In this document: one piece after another, positions 8,530 to 18,600 of the stretch
How positions within the stretch are numbered: position 1 is the first letter of the stretch
Layout of the letters: each line of letters begins with the position of its first letter
DNA from: Petrimonas sp.
Lineage (GTDB): Bacteria > Bacteroidota > Bacteroidia > Bacteroidales > Dysgonomonadaceae
Reading direction: 5' to 3'
Length of the DNA: 35,177 nucleotides
Assembly: GCA_028698105.1 (NCBI GenBank)
Contig: JAQVEB010000003.1
Location: forward strand, 1-35,177
Translations under genes and position numbers: made by a program
The notes under the pieces: generated by a model
Told to the model about the DNA's origin: nothing
Databases searched by the model: none
Seen by the model: only the letters and a program-made list of their open reading frames with translations

Positions 8530-10584
8530 ATGAAGAGAAAGTTTGAAGTAACAAATCCCGATCATGATTTAAGTCCGATCACGGGGATGAACAGGGGGCA
8601 CTATATCGAATGCGCCAAATATCTTCTGGAACGGGCTTTTACCCACATTTCTTCGATAGAACAGCATCTTAGTTTCCCCACAGTTCCGGGTAAAACTTAC
8701 CCTCAGCCAAATGCACCGGAATGGCGTTATCGAGCAGCTGATTTTGAGGCCTTGGAGCGAACTTTTACCCTGGCAGGTCCATTGATTCATATTGATCCGG
8801 AAACTTCCATCAACGGAATAAATTTAAGGGATTATTACGCGTTGCATTTTTACAGGGCTTTTACCCCCGGAAACCCCAACTCCATACCTTTGCCCGAAGA
8901 GTTGCCCGATTCAAATTATCAATTTACCTGTGAGTTCGGAGGATTATTCAAAACGTTGCTTCTTATGCCCGATACCATCTGGTCTCAATATACGGAAGAA
9001 CAGAAAAACGAAATGGTAAAAACCATTTCAAAATGGGGCCATCACAGAACAACGCAGAATAATTGGCGCATTTTTAATATCACTACGCTCTCGTTTTTGA
9101 AGAAACACGGATACGAGATTGATGATGAATTGCTGAAAAGTCATTTGCTATGGATAGCATCTTACCATTCAGGGAACGGATGGTATTTGGAACAGACTTA
9201 TAATTATTACTCCATCAGTCTTTTTATTGTCTATACCACCATCTGGAACAGGACATTCGGAGATGAATATTATCCAGAGATTTCTGCGATAATTGAACGA
9301 TCTGCTCAGAAACTGATGGAATCATTACCCAGTTTCTTTGGTCGCGACGGGTATATCAACATGTGGTCGCGGAGTATATGTTACAGGACTTGGGTTTCGG
9401 GAGCTTTTCCGGTGTCTTTTATGCTGAAAAATCCAAATCTTTTGGATCCGGGATGGGCCAGACGGCTTTGTTCAGGCTCGTTACTACAGTTTGTAACCCG
9501 CGAAGATTTTTATTATAATGAGATTCCGAGTCTTGGATTTTATGGACGAAAGGAATATATGGTACAAAATTATAGCTGTGCCGGAAGTCCGTTTTTGATG
9601 TTCCTGCCGTTCATTTGTCTTGCCCTACCTGAGGATTCACCGTTTTGGATCGCTAAGGAAAATGACGGTTTTTGGGAATCGCTGGGGGATAATTCTAAAA
9701 AAGTGATACTTAATAATCCCGGTCTGGTATTGGTAAATCATGGAAAAAATGGAACCTCTGAGATTATCCCTGGAAAGGTATATTATGACGATCCCAATTA
9801 TTCAAAACTATCCTACAATACCCATTTTCCGTGGGAAGATCATAATCCCGACGGAGGAACCTCAATGGAATATTCCTTTCGTAGTCTCGATCCCCGGGAT
9901 TTAAGAGGTGATGATGTGAATTTTTATCTTACCGGACTGACGGTTGATAACGATGCGCTGAAAAATCAGAAATTCACCATTTCACAAAGTATGTTGTACA
10001 ATGGGGTCATAAACAATGTGCTTTATCGTCAGGCTATTATGCGGAAGCCGCCTAATAACGGGGTCGGTTACATTATTGATTTGGCAGAAATTACCATTCC
10101 CGGGGGAGTTATCAGAGTTGATCGCACCCGTTTGGCATTTGAGTATGAGATTACCCTCGGTCATTATGGATTACCTCATTTGGAAGGTAAAGACGCTATC
10201 GTGGAGCAATTTGAGGAAAACGGAAAGAAGGTAATTACCGCTACCATTCCCGGAAGAAGTTTAGCTTTGATATCTTACAGAGGATGGGATCAGATTGAAA
10301 GTTTAGTTCATTCTTACCGCAATGCCGAGGCTGATGAAAGCACGGTGATATTCGTCCGGAAACGGCGTTTGGACAAAAATCCGCCGATGGAGCTGCTGAT
10401 AACCGTTATGTTGCACAAAATGAGTGATAGCCCGTGGAGTGAAGAAGAATTAAATCCTATAAAGGATATCGAGATAATGGATGTAACAGCCAACTATTCG
10501 ACACTGGGTGCAATTATTACTCTGTCTGACAATAGTAAATTCAACATTGATTTTGAAGATATTGACGGACGGAGAAGTTGCTAA
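8530..10584 (+). CDS. DUF2264-domain protein, cytoplasmic, predicted alpha/alpha-barrel carbohydrate enzyme
   Basis: This 684-residue protein resembles the DUF2264 family (PF10022). Family-like stretches are NPDHDLSPITGMNRGHY at the N-terminus, NNWRIFNITTLSFLKKHG in the middle, YHSGNGWYLEQTYNYYS after that, and the WSRSICYR segment corresponding to the family's GRS-x-x-YR motif. A beta-rich C-terminal part follows. No signal peptide or membrane segment is visible, so it probably acts in the cytoplasm on an imported oligosaccharide. My recollection is that some relatives have been classed with uronidases, which would suit the neighbouring uronate cluster, but I cannot verify this. It is the first gene of the operon. 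I chose the ATG at 8530 because an in-frame TTG at 8461 overlaps the candidate -7 box and adds non-family residues. Confidence 0.82.
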   Translation: MKRKFEVTNPDHDLSPITGMNRGHYIECAKYLLERAFTHISSIEQHLSFPTVPGKTYPQPNAPEWRYRAADFEALERTFTLAGPLIHIDPETSINGINLRDYYALHFYRAFTPGNPNSIPLPEELPDSNYQFTCEFGGLFKTLLLMPDTIWSQYTEEQKNEMVKTISKWGHHRTTQNNWRIFNITTLSFLKKHGYEIDDELLKSHLLWIASYHSGNGWYLEQTYNYYSISLFIVYTTIWNRTFGDEYYPEISAIIERSAQKLMESLPSFFGRDGYINMWSRSICYRTWVSGAFPVSFMLKNPNLLDPGWARRLCSGSLLQFVTREDFYYNEIPSLGFYGRKEYMVQNYSCAGSPFLMFLPFICLALPEDSPFWIAKENDGFWESLGDNSKKVILNNPGLVLVNHGKNGTSEIIPGKVYYDDPNYSKLSYNTHFPWEDHNPDGGTSMEYSFRSLDPRDLRGDDVNFYLTGLTVDNDALKNQKFTISQSMLYNGVINNVLYRQAIMRKPPNNGVGYIIDLAEITIPGGVIRVDRTRLAFEYEITLGHYGLPHLEGKDAIVEQFEENGKKVITATIPGRSLALISYRGWDQIESLVHSYRNAEADESTVIFVRKRRLDKNPPMELLITVMLHKMSDSPWSEEELNPIKDIEIMDVTANYSTLGAIITLSDNSKFNIDFEDIDGRRSC

Positions 10585-10640
10585 TAAGTTTTTTTGTGCA
10601 TCAAAAATGTAGCGTAAAATGCAAATATAAATTTAACAAA

Positions 10641-11897
10641 ATGAGGTACTTAATATTTTTACTGATATCACTATTTTCAACACACCTGATCGCGCAGAAA
10701 ACGGTGAAATTCTCATTAAAAGCGGATAGAGACTATTTAGATGTTCCGGTTTCCTTTTCACTCGATAATATTGATTATAATATCGATAGTTTACATCTAA
10801 ATCTGTATGAAGTTACAAAATCTGGTGAGAAGTTGATCCCGAGCCAATTGGAGTCGGGGCATACAGCTCGTCTTTGGTTCATACTTGAAGGTATTTCCCC
10901 AAAAAATTCCACACGAAAATTCGTTTTAAAATTCACTGAAAAAGAATCCTCGCAGAACCCCGATGATATTATTCGAATAAAAAAGTCGGATGGAAACCTT
11001 GTGTTGTTTTCAAAAGAAAAACCGGTGTTGAGTTATCGCTATGAAACGATGTTCCCTCCAACCGGAGTGAATCCCCTGTTCAAAAAATCCGGATTTATCC
11101 ATCCGTTGTGGTCGCCGCAGGGAGAGATGCTATCCCGCGTGCAACCTCCCGATCACTATCATCATTACGGAATTTGGGGTCCTTGGACGTTGACGCATAT
11201 CGGTGATAGAAAGGTGGATTTCTGGAATCTTGCCGAAGGGGAAGGAACCGTAAAATTCGCAGGATTTTTATCGGAAACATCGGGCGAAGTATTTTCCGGA
11301 TTTAAAGCGCTTCAACAACACATGGACTTCGGTGCAAAAGGCCCTGATCAGATTGCGATGAACGAGGTATTGGATGTAAGAGTCTGGAATAACGCCAAAG
11401 GAGTTTGGCTAATTGACTATACAACGGCGATCAATACGTCGTTAGATAGCGGAATTATGTTTGATGCTTACAGATACGGAGGAGGAATAGGTTTCCGTGC
11501 AACGGAAAAATGGACAAAGGATAATTGTACTGTACTGACATCGGAAGGAAAAACCAGAATTGATGCGGATGGCAGCAATGCCCGATGGTGTATTGTGGAA
11601 GGGGAATCGGGAACGCCCGAAGGCCGTTCGGGAATTTTATTTCTGAGCCATCCGGCAAATCGTGCTCATCCGGAGCCGATGCGCGTTTGGCCTTTGGATG
11701 GGAATGAAGGACGAGGCGATATGTTTTTCGAATTTACTCCCATTCGTCATAAATCGTGGGAATTGAAAAAAGGGAACGATTATGCTTTGAAATACAGAAT
11801 GATAGTTTTCGATGGCAAAATAGACAGTAAAACCGCAGAAATGTATTGGCTTAGCTTTTCGTCAACTCCAAAAATTGAAATTGAATCAAATAAATAA
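10641..11897 (+). CDS. DUF6807/PmoA-like secreted protein (first copy)
   Basis: This 418-residue protein has a Sec signal peptide (1-19, ending LIAQ). The central HPLWSPQGEML...PPDHYHHYGIWGPW segment (154-182) is typical of the family annotated PmoA or DUF6807 (PF14100). Despite the name it is unrelated to methane monooxygenase. The biochemical role is not established to my knowledge; a carbohydrate role is inferred because such genes sit in glycan loci beside Gfo/Idh/MocA oxidoreductases. The His-rich DHYHHYG motif looks like an active or metal site. It follows DUF2264 by 56 bases and precedes a second, shorter family member by 9 bases. An in-frame TTG at 10578 lies inside the preceding gene's end and gives no signal peptide, so I chose the ATG at 10641. 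Confidence 0.82.
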   Translation: MRYLIFLLISLFSTHLIAQKTVKFSLKADRDYLDVPVSFSLDNIDYNIDSLHLNLYEVTKSGEKLIPSQLESGHTARLWFILEGISPKNSTRKFVLKFTEKESSQNPDDIIRIKKSDGNLVLFSKEKPVLSYRYETMFPPTGVNPLFKKSGFIHPLWSPQGEMLSRVQPPDHYHHYGIWGPWTLTHIGDRKVDFWNLAEGEGTVKFAGFLSETSGEVFSGFKALQQHMDFGAKGPDQIAMNEVLDVRVWNNAKGVWLIDYTTAINTSLDSGIMFDAYRYGGGIGFRATEKWTKDNCTVLTSEGKTRIDADGSNARWCIVEGESGTPEGRSGILFLSHPANRAHPEPMRVWPLDGNEGRGDMFFEFTPIRHKSWELKKGNDYALKYRMIVFDGKIDSKTAEMYWLSFSSTPKIEIESNK

Positions 11898-11906
11898 GTA
11901 AGAACG

Positions 11907-12800
11907 ATGAAAAAAATTGTATTTTTTATCCTATTGACGATGTCTTTTTATCCCACCGTCTTTTCCCAGTCAAAAGTAACGGCAGAAAAGGTAGGAGATA
12001 AAATTGAAATCAGGGTAAACGGAAATCTTTTCACAAGTTATATCCTCTCCGAATTTGAAAAGTATCCGTTTTTTTATCCGGTTAACGGCCCTTCAAATGC
12101 TTCAGTAACTTCTTTTCGAAATGCCAATTATCCCCATCACAGTTCACTTTTTTTCGGATGCGACAGGGTAAACGGAGGTAATTACTGGCAGGAAGGATTG
12201 GATCGGGGACAAATCATCTCATTACGGGCCGATATCGTAGAAACTGGTGGGGAAAAAGCTGTAATCGAAAACGAATGTATATGGAGGCGTCCCGGTGCAG
12301 ATGCGCCTGTTAAAGACAAACGCATAATAACTGTTTCGGCTCCTTCAAAAGATAAATTTCAAATTGACTTCGATGTCACCATGGAAATGCTGATGGATGT
12401 AGTTATTGAAAAAACAAACCATTCGCTTTTCAGCGGCAGAATGGATCCTGATTTGGCAGTAATTAACGGTGGGATTATGATAAATGCAGAAGGACAAAAA
12501 GGGGAGAAGGATACGTTTGGAAAAAAATCATCCTGGATGGACTGCTACGGCACGAGGCAGGGAAAAACAGAAGGAATGGCTATCATGCAACATCCGTCAA
12601 ACGACTGGTATCCTGCGCCATGGTTTACACGCGATTACGGTTTCTTTTCGCCCACCCCAATGTATTGGCCTAAAAACGATAAAAATACAACCTTAAAGAA
12701 AGGACAATTAATAAAACTCAGGTACAGGGTTCTCGTTCACTCGGGTAACCATATTGAGGCCGGTATTGCTCAGGAATTTGAGAAATATAAATCAGAATAA
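11907..12800 (+). CDS. DUF6807/PmoA-like secreted protein (second copy)
   Basis: This 297-residue protein has a Sec signal peptide (about 1-20, ending TVFSQ). The motif block YPFFYPVNGPSN...NYPHHSSLFFGCD (53-86), followed by NGGNYW, is typical of the shorter DUF6807 subgroup. It carries a PHHSSLFF block where the longer neighbour has DHYHHYGIW, so the two are probably homologous but far apart in sequence. It starts 9 bases after its paralogue and ends 13 bases before the oxidoreductase gene, indicating tight co-expression. A role in handling oxidised sugars in the periplasm is my inference; no activity can be read directly from the sequence. Confidence 0.8.
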   Translation: MKKIVFFILLTMSFYPTVFSQSKVTAEKVGDKIEIRVNGNLFTSYILSEFEKYPFFYPVNGPSNASVTSFRNANYPHHSSLFFGCDRVNGGNYWQEGLDRGQIISLRADIVETGGEKAVIENECIWRRPGADAPVKDKRIITVSAPSKDKFQIDFDVTMEMLMDVVIEKTNHSLFSGRMDPDLAVINGGIMINAEGQKGEKDTFGKKSSWMDCYGTRQGKTEGMAIMQHPSNDWYPAPWFTRDYGFFSPTPMYWPKNDKNTTLKKGQLIKLRYRVLVHSGNHIEAGIAQEFEKYKSE

Positions 12801-12813
12801 AAACTTAAATCAA

Positions 12814-14190
12814 ATGGAAAGAAGAATGTTTATAAAAAAGGCAGCGGCAACAGCAGTAGGAACGGTAGTTTTTCCTACCATCGTACCCTCGTCCGTGTTC
12901 GGTAAAAATGCACCCAGCAATAAAATTAATATCGGACAAATAGGATGTGGGCGAATTGCACGCGATCACGACATAGCAGAAACTATCAGGTACGGACAGG
13001 CACAGTTTATAGCCGTGTGTGATGTGGACAAAAAAAGACTTTTGGACGGAAAGAAGTACATTGACGATTATTATTCGAAGAAAACAGGAAACAGTAAGTA
13101 TTCGAATGTCAAAATGTACGATGATTACAAAGAGATGCTTCTGAATAAGGATATTGATGCGGTCATTATCAGCACACCCGATCATCAGCATGCTGAGCCG
13201 GCAGCACGGGCTGCACTGGCGAAAAAAGACATTTATTTGCAAAAACCCACTTCACTGACGGTCACCGAAGGTAGATTTCTGAGCGATATTGTTAAAAAAC
13301 AAGGAGTTATTTTTCAGGTTGGCACTCAGCAGCGTTCGTCGCCACAATTCAGAATTGCTGCCGAGTTGGTTAGAAATGGAAGAATCGGTAAGTTGCATAC
13401 CGTAAAGATCGGATTACCCGGAGACCCGTCGGGTCCAGAAGCGGCGGAAATGCCTATACCTAAAAATCTCAACTACGATATGTGGCTGGGTTCGACTCCC
13501 GAAGTTTATTATACCGAGATACGCGTCCATCCTCAGGACAATTACGGACGCCCCGGATGGTTGAGATGCGAGCAGTTCGGTGCAGGGATGATTACCGGAT
13601 GGGGACAGCATCATTTTGACTCAGCTGCATGGGGAATGAATACGGAATATACAGGACCTATTTCTGTTGAAGCAGTGGCTCAGTTTCCGAAATCGGGATT
13701 GTGGGATGTACACGGTGATTTTATGGTAAAGGCTGAATACGAAAACGGCATCACAATGTACACCAGCGGAGGATATCCGAACGGTATCCGTTATGAAGGT
13801 ACGGATGGGTGGATATTTGTTTCGCGCGGGAACTACGTGGCTTCATCAAGCGATCCGGTAACACAGGCCAATAGTGCAAAAGCATTGGATGCCAGTGATC
13901 CGAAGATTTTAACTTCTGAAATAAAAGAAAATGAAATTCATCTTTACAAGAGTGATAATCAGCATGGGAACTGGCTCGATTGTATAAAATCGAGAAAAGA
14001 GCCTATTTCTCCGGTTGAAATCGGACATAGGGCATGCACGGTTTGTCTTATCAGCCATATCGCCATGAAGTTACCCGGAAAACTGGAATGGGATCCGAAA
14101 GCTGAAAAATTCAAGAACAACGAAGTGGCCAACTCAATGTTGAGCCGTCCGCAGCGATTCCCGTATGGTACAGATTATATTAAAATTTAA
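12814..14190 (+). CDS. Gfo/Idh/MocA-family oxidoreductase with Tat signal
   Basis: This 458-residue protein opens with a twin-arginine-type signal (ERRMFIKK, then an Ala/Val-rich stretch), so it is predicted to be exported folded with its cofactor to the periplasm. The Rossmann loop is GCGRIAR (44-50), TPDHQH lies at 121-126, and the usual EKP motif is QKP (143-145), keeping the catalytic-site Lys144. Family members oxidise or reduce sugar hydroxyls with tightly held NAD(P). In glycan loci they are candidates for making 3-keto sugars. The substrate is unknown. It follows two DUF6807 genes and precedes an atypical relative. I chose the ATG at 12814 because an upstream TTG frame at 12754 reads through the end of the previous gene and would bury the signal peptide. 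Confidence 0.88.
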   Translation: MERRMFIKKAAATAVGTVVFPTIVPSSVFGKNAPSNKINIGQIGCGRIARDHDIAETIRYGQAQFIAVCDVDKKRLLDGKKYIDDYYSKKTGNSKYSNVKMYDDYKEMLLNKDIDAVIISTPDHQHAEPAARAALAKKDIYLQKPTSLTVTEGRFLSDIVKKQGVIFQVGTQQRSSPQFRIAAELVRNGRIGKLHTVKIGLPGDPSGPEAAEMPIPKNLNYDMWLGSTPEVYYTEIRVHPQDNYGRPGWLRCEQFGAGMITGWGQHHFDSAAWGMNTEYTGPISVEAVAQFPKSGLWDVHGDFMVKAEYENGITMYTSGGYPNGIRYEGTDGWIFVSRGNYVASSSDPVTQANSAKALDASDPKILTSEIKENEIHLYKSDNQHGNWLDCIKSRKEPISPVEIGHRACTVCLISHIAMKLPGKLEWDPKAEKFKNNEVANSMLSRPQRFPYGTDYIKI

Positions 14191-14204
14191 TTAAACGAAA
14201 CTGA

Positions 14205-15614
14205 ATGAAAATTAGATTTTATAGCTCAGTAATAATGCTTGGTCTCCTTGTAATCTCATCTTGCAACATGCAAAAAGAAAAAAAGGAAGCATCGCCAAAG
14301 GTAACGTTCACTGGAAAAGAAGGTGAAATAAAATTGGTGGTGTTGGACCCGGGGCATTTTCATGCGAGTTTGTTGCAGAAATTCCATCAAAAACAAGTGA
14401 ATGACACGGTATTGGTGTACGCTCCGGATGGTAACGAACTTAGTCAGTATTTAGCAAGTATTGAAGGATATAACAATCGTTCTGAAAATCCCACTTCTTG
14501 GAAAGAGGTGGTGTATTCGGGCAATGATTATCTTGAAAAGATGCTTGATGAGAAAAAAGGAAACGTAGTGATTCTTGCCGGTAATAATCTCAAAAAAACC
14601 GAATATATCTCAAAAGCGATCAATGCAGGGTATAATGTTCTTTCGGATAAACCCATGGCCATTAATACCGAAAACTTCGAACTGCTTAAATCGGCCTTTG
14701 ATAGTGCACGTGCACACAATGTTTATCTGTATGACGTAATGACAGAAAGGTATGATATAATGAACGCAATTAGTCGTGAAATCATGAAAAATAAAGAACT
14801 TTTTGGAGATATAAACCCGGGAACGAAAGAAGCTCCTGCGATAAAACTCGAAAGCGTTCATCATTTCTACAAAGAAGTATCGGGGAACACACTTGTTCGC
14901 CCGGCTTGGTTTTATGATGTGGATCAACAAGGCGAAGGAATTGCCGATGTGGCTACGCATTTGGTTGATCTGGTACATTGGATATGCTTTCCTGATCAGA
15001 CGATTGATTATGAAAACGATATTGCCGGAATAACAGCCAAACATTGGCCAACCATAATGACATTAACCGAGTTTTCGCGATCAACGAAATTAGATACATT
15101 CCCTGCTTATCTTCGTAAATACGTGAATAATAAAGGTGAATTGGAAGTATTCGCCAACGGAACTATAAATTATAGCGTAAATGGTAAAAATGCAGAAGTT
15201 ACAGTGCTTTGGAATTATCAGGCACCCCAGGGAGCAGGCGACACATACAATGCTTCCATAAGGGGAACAAAAGCCTCAATAAGCATTGTACAGGATAAAT
15301 CCACGAATTATGTAGAACAACTCTACATACTTAGTAATGAAAACGACACGGATTTTGAGAACAAATTAAGTTCGGCTGTCGCTGGTTTACAAAGTAAGTA
15401 TCCTTATATAGCATTAAGTCCGGTTTCAAACGGCAAATATCTCATAAAGATTCCTGTTGAAAACCGAAAAGGACACGAAGACTATTTTGGATTTGTAGCC
15501 CGAAAGTTTTTCGACTTTTTAGTGCAAGACAGCATTCCTGAATGGGAAGTGTCTAATATGTTAACGAAATATTACATCACAACCACTGCATTGGCGGCGG
15601 CGATGAAAAATTAA
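14205..15614 (+). CDS. Gfo/Idh/MocA-like lipoprotein with putative oxidoreductase C-terminal domain
   Basis: This 469-residue protein has a lipoprotein signal ending LLVISSC (Cys20). The fold resembles Gfo/Idh/MocA, and the C-terminal half looks like the 'putative oxidoreductase C-terminal domain' (PF16490). The N-terminal loop after the first strand is DPGHFHAS (48-55), not a Gly-rich Rossmann loop, and the EKP motif is replaced by DKP (148-150). Cofactor binding is therefore uncertain; it may bind substrate or act without a nucleotide. It lies 14 bases after the canonical Tat-type family member and 51 bases before SusC, so it belongs to the same transcript. Being lipid-anchored, it probably works at a membrane surface next to the SusCD importer. 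Confidence 0.82.
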   Translation: MKIRFYSSVIMLGLLVISSCNMQKEKKEASPKVTFTGKEGEIKLVVLDPGHFHASLLQKFHQKQVNDTVLVYAPDGNELSQYLASIEGYNNRSENPTSWKEVVYSGNDYLEKMLDEKKGNVVILAGNNLKKTEYISKAINAGYNVLSDKPMAINTENFELLKSAFDSARAHNVYLYDVMTERYDIMNAISREIMKNKELFGDINPGTKEAPAIKLESVHHFYKEVSGNTLVRPAWFYDVDQQGEGIADVATHLVDLVHWICFPDQTIDYENDIAGITAKHWPTIMTLTEFSRSTKLDTFPAYLRKYVNNKGELEVFANGTINYSVNGKNAEVTVLWNYQAPQGAGDTYNASIRGTKASISIVQDKSTNYVEQLYILSNENDTDFENKLSSAVAGLQSKYPYIALSPVSNGKYLIKIPVENRKGHEDYFGFVARKFFDFLVQDSIPEWEVSNMLTKYYITTTALAAAMKN

Positions 15615-15665
15615 TATTTTATAAACCCAGAAAAAACTGAATATCACAATTTTAATTTATTTATC

Positions 15666-18600
15666 ATGGAAGTAAAAAAAAGAAGGTTTTCTTTACTCTC
15701 ACAGGACAGAGTGAAGAATAAATTTATGAGACTATTTAAAGTCTGTACTGTTTTGGTTTTTCTTTTCTTTTTCTCTCAACACTCTTTTGCACTGAACGAA
15801 TTGACAGTGCAACAATCAGGGAAAACCATTACCGGTCATATCGTTGACGCGAAAGGTGAATCCCTGATCGGAGTAAACGTGGTAGAAGCAGGAACAACCA
15901 ACGGTACTATAACAGATGTGGATGGGAATTACACCCTTAACCTGACGACATCAAATCCGATGTTAAATTTCACATATATCGGATTCAAAGCTCAGACAGT
16001 CAATGTAGGTAACAAAACGAGGATCAACGTAGTAATGGAAGAAGAAACCAGTTTCTTGGATGAAGTGGTTGTTATTGGTTATGGCACCATGAGGCAAAAA
16101 GACCTTACCGGTGCGATATCCACCATTAAAGCGGAAGAACTCAAAGTTGAGAGCCCTCGTTCAATTCAGGATTTATTGCGAGGCAATTCGGCCGGTTTGA
16201 ATATTGGCTTTGCCAATACCGCAAAAGGTGACGCTGGATTGGAAATCAGAGGAAGAAATACCCTGAAAGCAGGTTCATCTCCGCTAATTGTGTTGGATGG
16301 TGTTATATACGAAGGTTCGTTGACCGATATAAATCCTATGGACGTTGCATCCATAGATATATTAAAGGATGCAAGCTCGGCAGCAGTGTATGGTGCAAAG
16401 GCCGCGAGTGGGGTTGTTGTTATTTTAACTCAAAAAGGCGGACGCGAAGGCAAACCTTTGGTATCTTTTAATACCTCCGTTGGGTTAGTACAATCGGCTA
16501 ATCAACCCGCAATATTGGATGCCGCAGGTTTTATACAATACAGAAGGGCCTATGAAATAGGGAAAAATACCGATACTTATCTTCAGACATATCCCGAAAT
16601 CTTTGAGGATCCCAGAACATTACAGAATGTTAGTCAGCGCGATTGGTATAATTATGACAAAAAAACGCCGGTAGAAACGTTTACCGACGAAGATCTTTTG
16701 CGAACCTGGGTTACACGTTTGGAACTGAAAGCTCCTGAAATAGACAATTTTATTTTAAACAGAACGACCGATTGGGCAAAGAAAGTATTCCATACAGGAT
16801 TACAACAAGACTATCAGGCGTCTATATCAAATAGAACCGATGATGTTTCTTATTATTGGTCGTTAGGTTATTCTGACAGGGAAGGAATTATCGTGGGAAA
16901 CCGTTTTTCAACTTTCCGAACCCGGTTGAATCTTGAGTCAAAGATCACTTCCTTTTTGAAAATAGGTGTGAATTCCGGCTTTTCATCGCGCAATGAAGGA
17001 TACTTACAAGCTGATTGGGGTCAAATGGTTCGGATATCACCTTACGGAGCAGATGAGATAGGCAACAAAGAAGTAGATGAATACATCTGGAAATATCCGA
17101 CATCGGATGTTACCCCTGTAAACCCGTTTTTCGATAATTTGTATAGAGACAGAAAAGATTGGTACAATACCTTAAACGCCAATATGTATGCAATTGTGAA
17201 TCTGCCGTTTGACATTGAGTATCAATTAAACTTCATTCCTTATTACGAATGGCGGGAGTATTACAATCACGATTCATCAAAGAACTTCTCTTGGGCCGCA
17301 AGCGGTGGCAGTGCGGAGCGTACAACTTACAAAATTTATTCCTGGCAGCTTGATAATGTATTAAGATGGAAAAAGAGATTTAACGATCGTCATAATATTG
17401 AGACGACGTTCCTCATAAATGCAGAACAAAGACAATATTGGTCTCAGAAAATGACAGCAACCCAATTTTCGCCGAATGATATCTTGGGATATCACCGAAT
17501 GCAAGCCGGCACCGTACCACTAAATGAAAGCAACGATACATATCAAACGGGCGATGCGATGATGGGCAGGTTGTTTTATTCATATTTAGACCGTTACATG
17601 ATTACTGCTTCAATAAGACGAGACGGATTTTCGGCTTTCGGCCAAAAAAACCCCCATGCTATTTTTCCCGCTGTTGCGTTGGGTTGGATTTTTACATCTG
17701 AAAAATTTGCCGAACCTATAACGAGTTGGTTTGATTACGGAAAATTGCGATTCTCCTGGGGTGAAAACGGAAATAGAGATATCGGGCAGTATGAAGCGTT
17801 GTCAGACATGACATCCGGACCGCATCCCTATATTGACCAAAATGGAAACGTATATATAACTTCTCAGATTTATGTCAACAGAATGTCAAATCCAAACCTA
17901 AGATGGGAGCGTACGGCTTCATTGAACGTCGGATTGGATTTCTCATTCTTGAACAATAAACTAAGCGGAGCTTTAGAGAGTTATGTAGCCACCACAAACG
18001 ATTTATTAGTAGATAGAGCATTACCCGAAATAATTGGTTATAACAGCGTTGCTGCTAATTTAGGGAAGCTCCAAAACAGGGGTTTCGAAGCTACGGTAAA
18101 TACGAATCTCATCTCAGGACCTAAATTTGCGTGGAATGCATCCGCAAATTTCTCCTTAAACCGACGCAAAATAGTACACTTGTATGGAGATATGATTGAT
18201 ATTAAAGACGAAAATGGAAATGTTGTCGGACAAAAAGAAGCCGATGATATTAAAAATCGTTGGTTCATAGGTCAAGATCCTGATCGTATATGGGATTACG
18301 AACGCATTGGCGTGTGGCAAAAAGAAGAAGCAACGGAAGCTGCAAAATATGGTTTACAGCCTGGTGATTTTAAATACAAAGATCAAAACGAAGATGGTGT
18401 AATGACGGATGCGGACAGAATATTCCAGGGCTATACAACACCGCGCTTCAGATGGACATTACGAAACGAATTTATTTTCAACAGGAATCTTTCTTTGTCC
18501 ACCATGTTTTATTCTTACTGGGGGCAATACGGTTCATTTAACAGAGCTGCGAATGTTTCAAATTTTCCCGATAGATGCTCGGAATATGTACAGCCATACT

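Noticed and set aside
10621-10629. GCAAATATA before the first DUF6807 gene as a further AraC-type site
   Set aside because: It occurs once, without the 21-bp partner, inside the operon. The 9-mer is AT-rich and also appears at 28398 in an unrelated promoter.
10641-11897. Methane monooxygenase subunit A, suggested by the common 'PmoA' label
   Set aside because: The protein is soluble and secreted, lacks the membrane helices of true PmoA, and sits in a glycan locus. The label is historical only.
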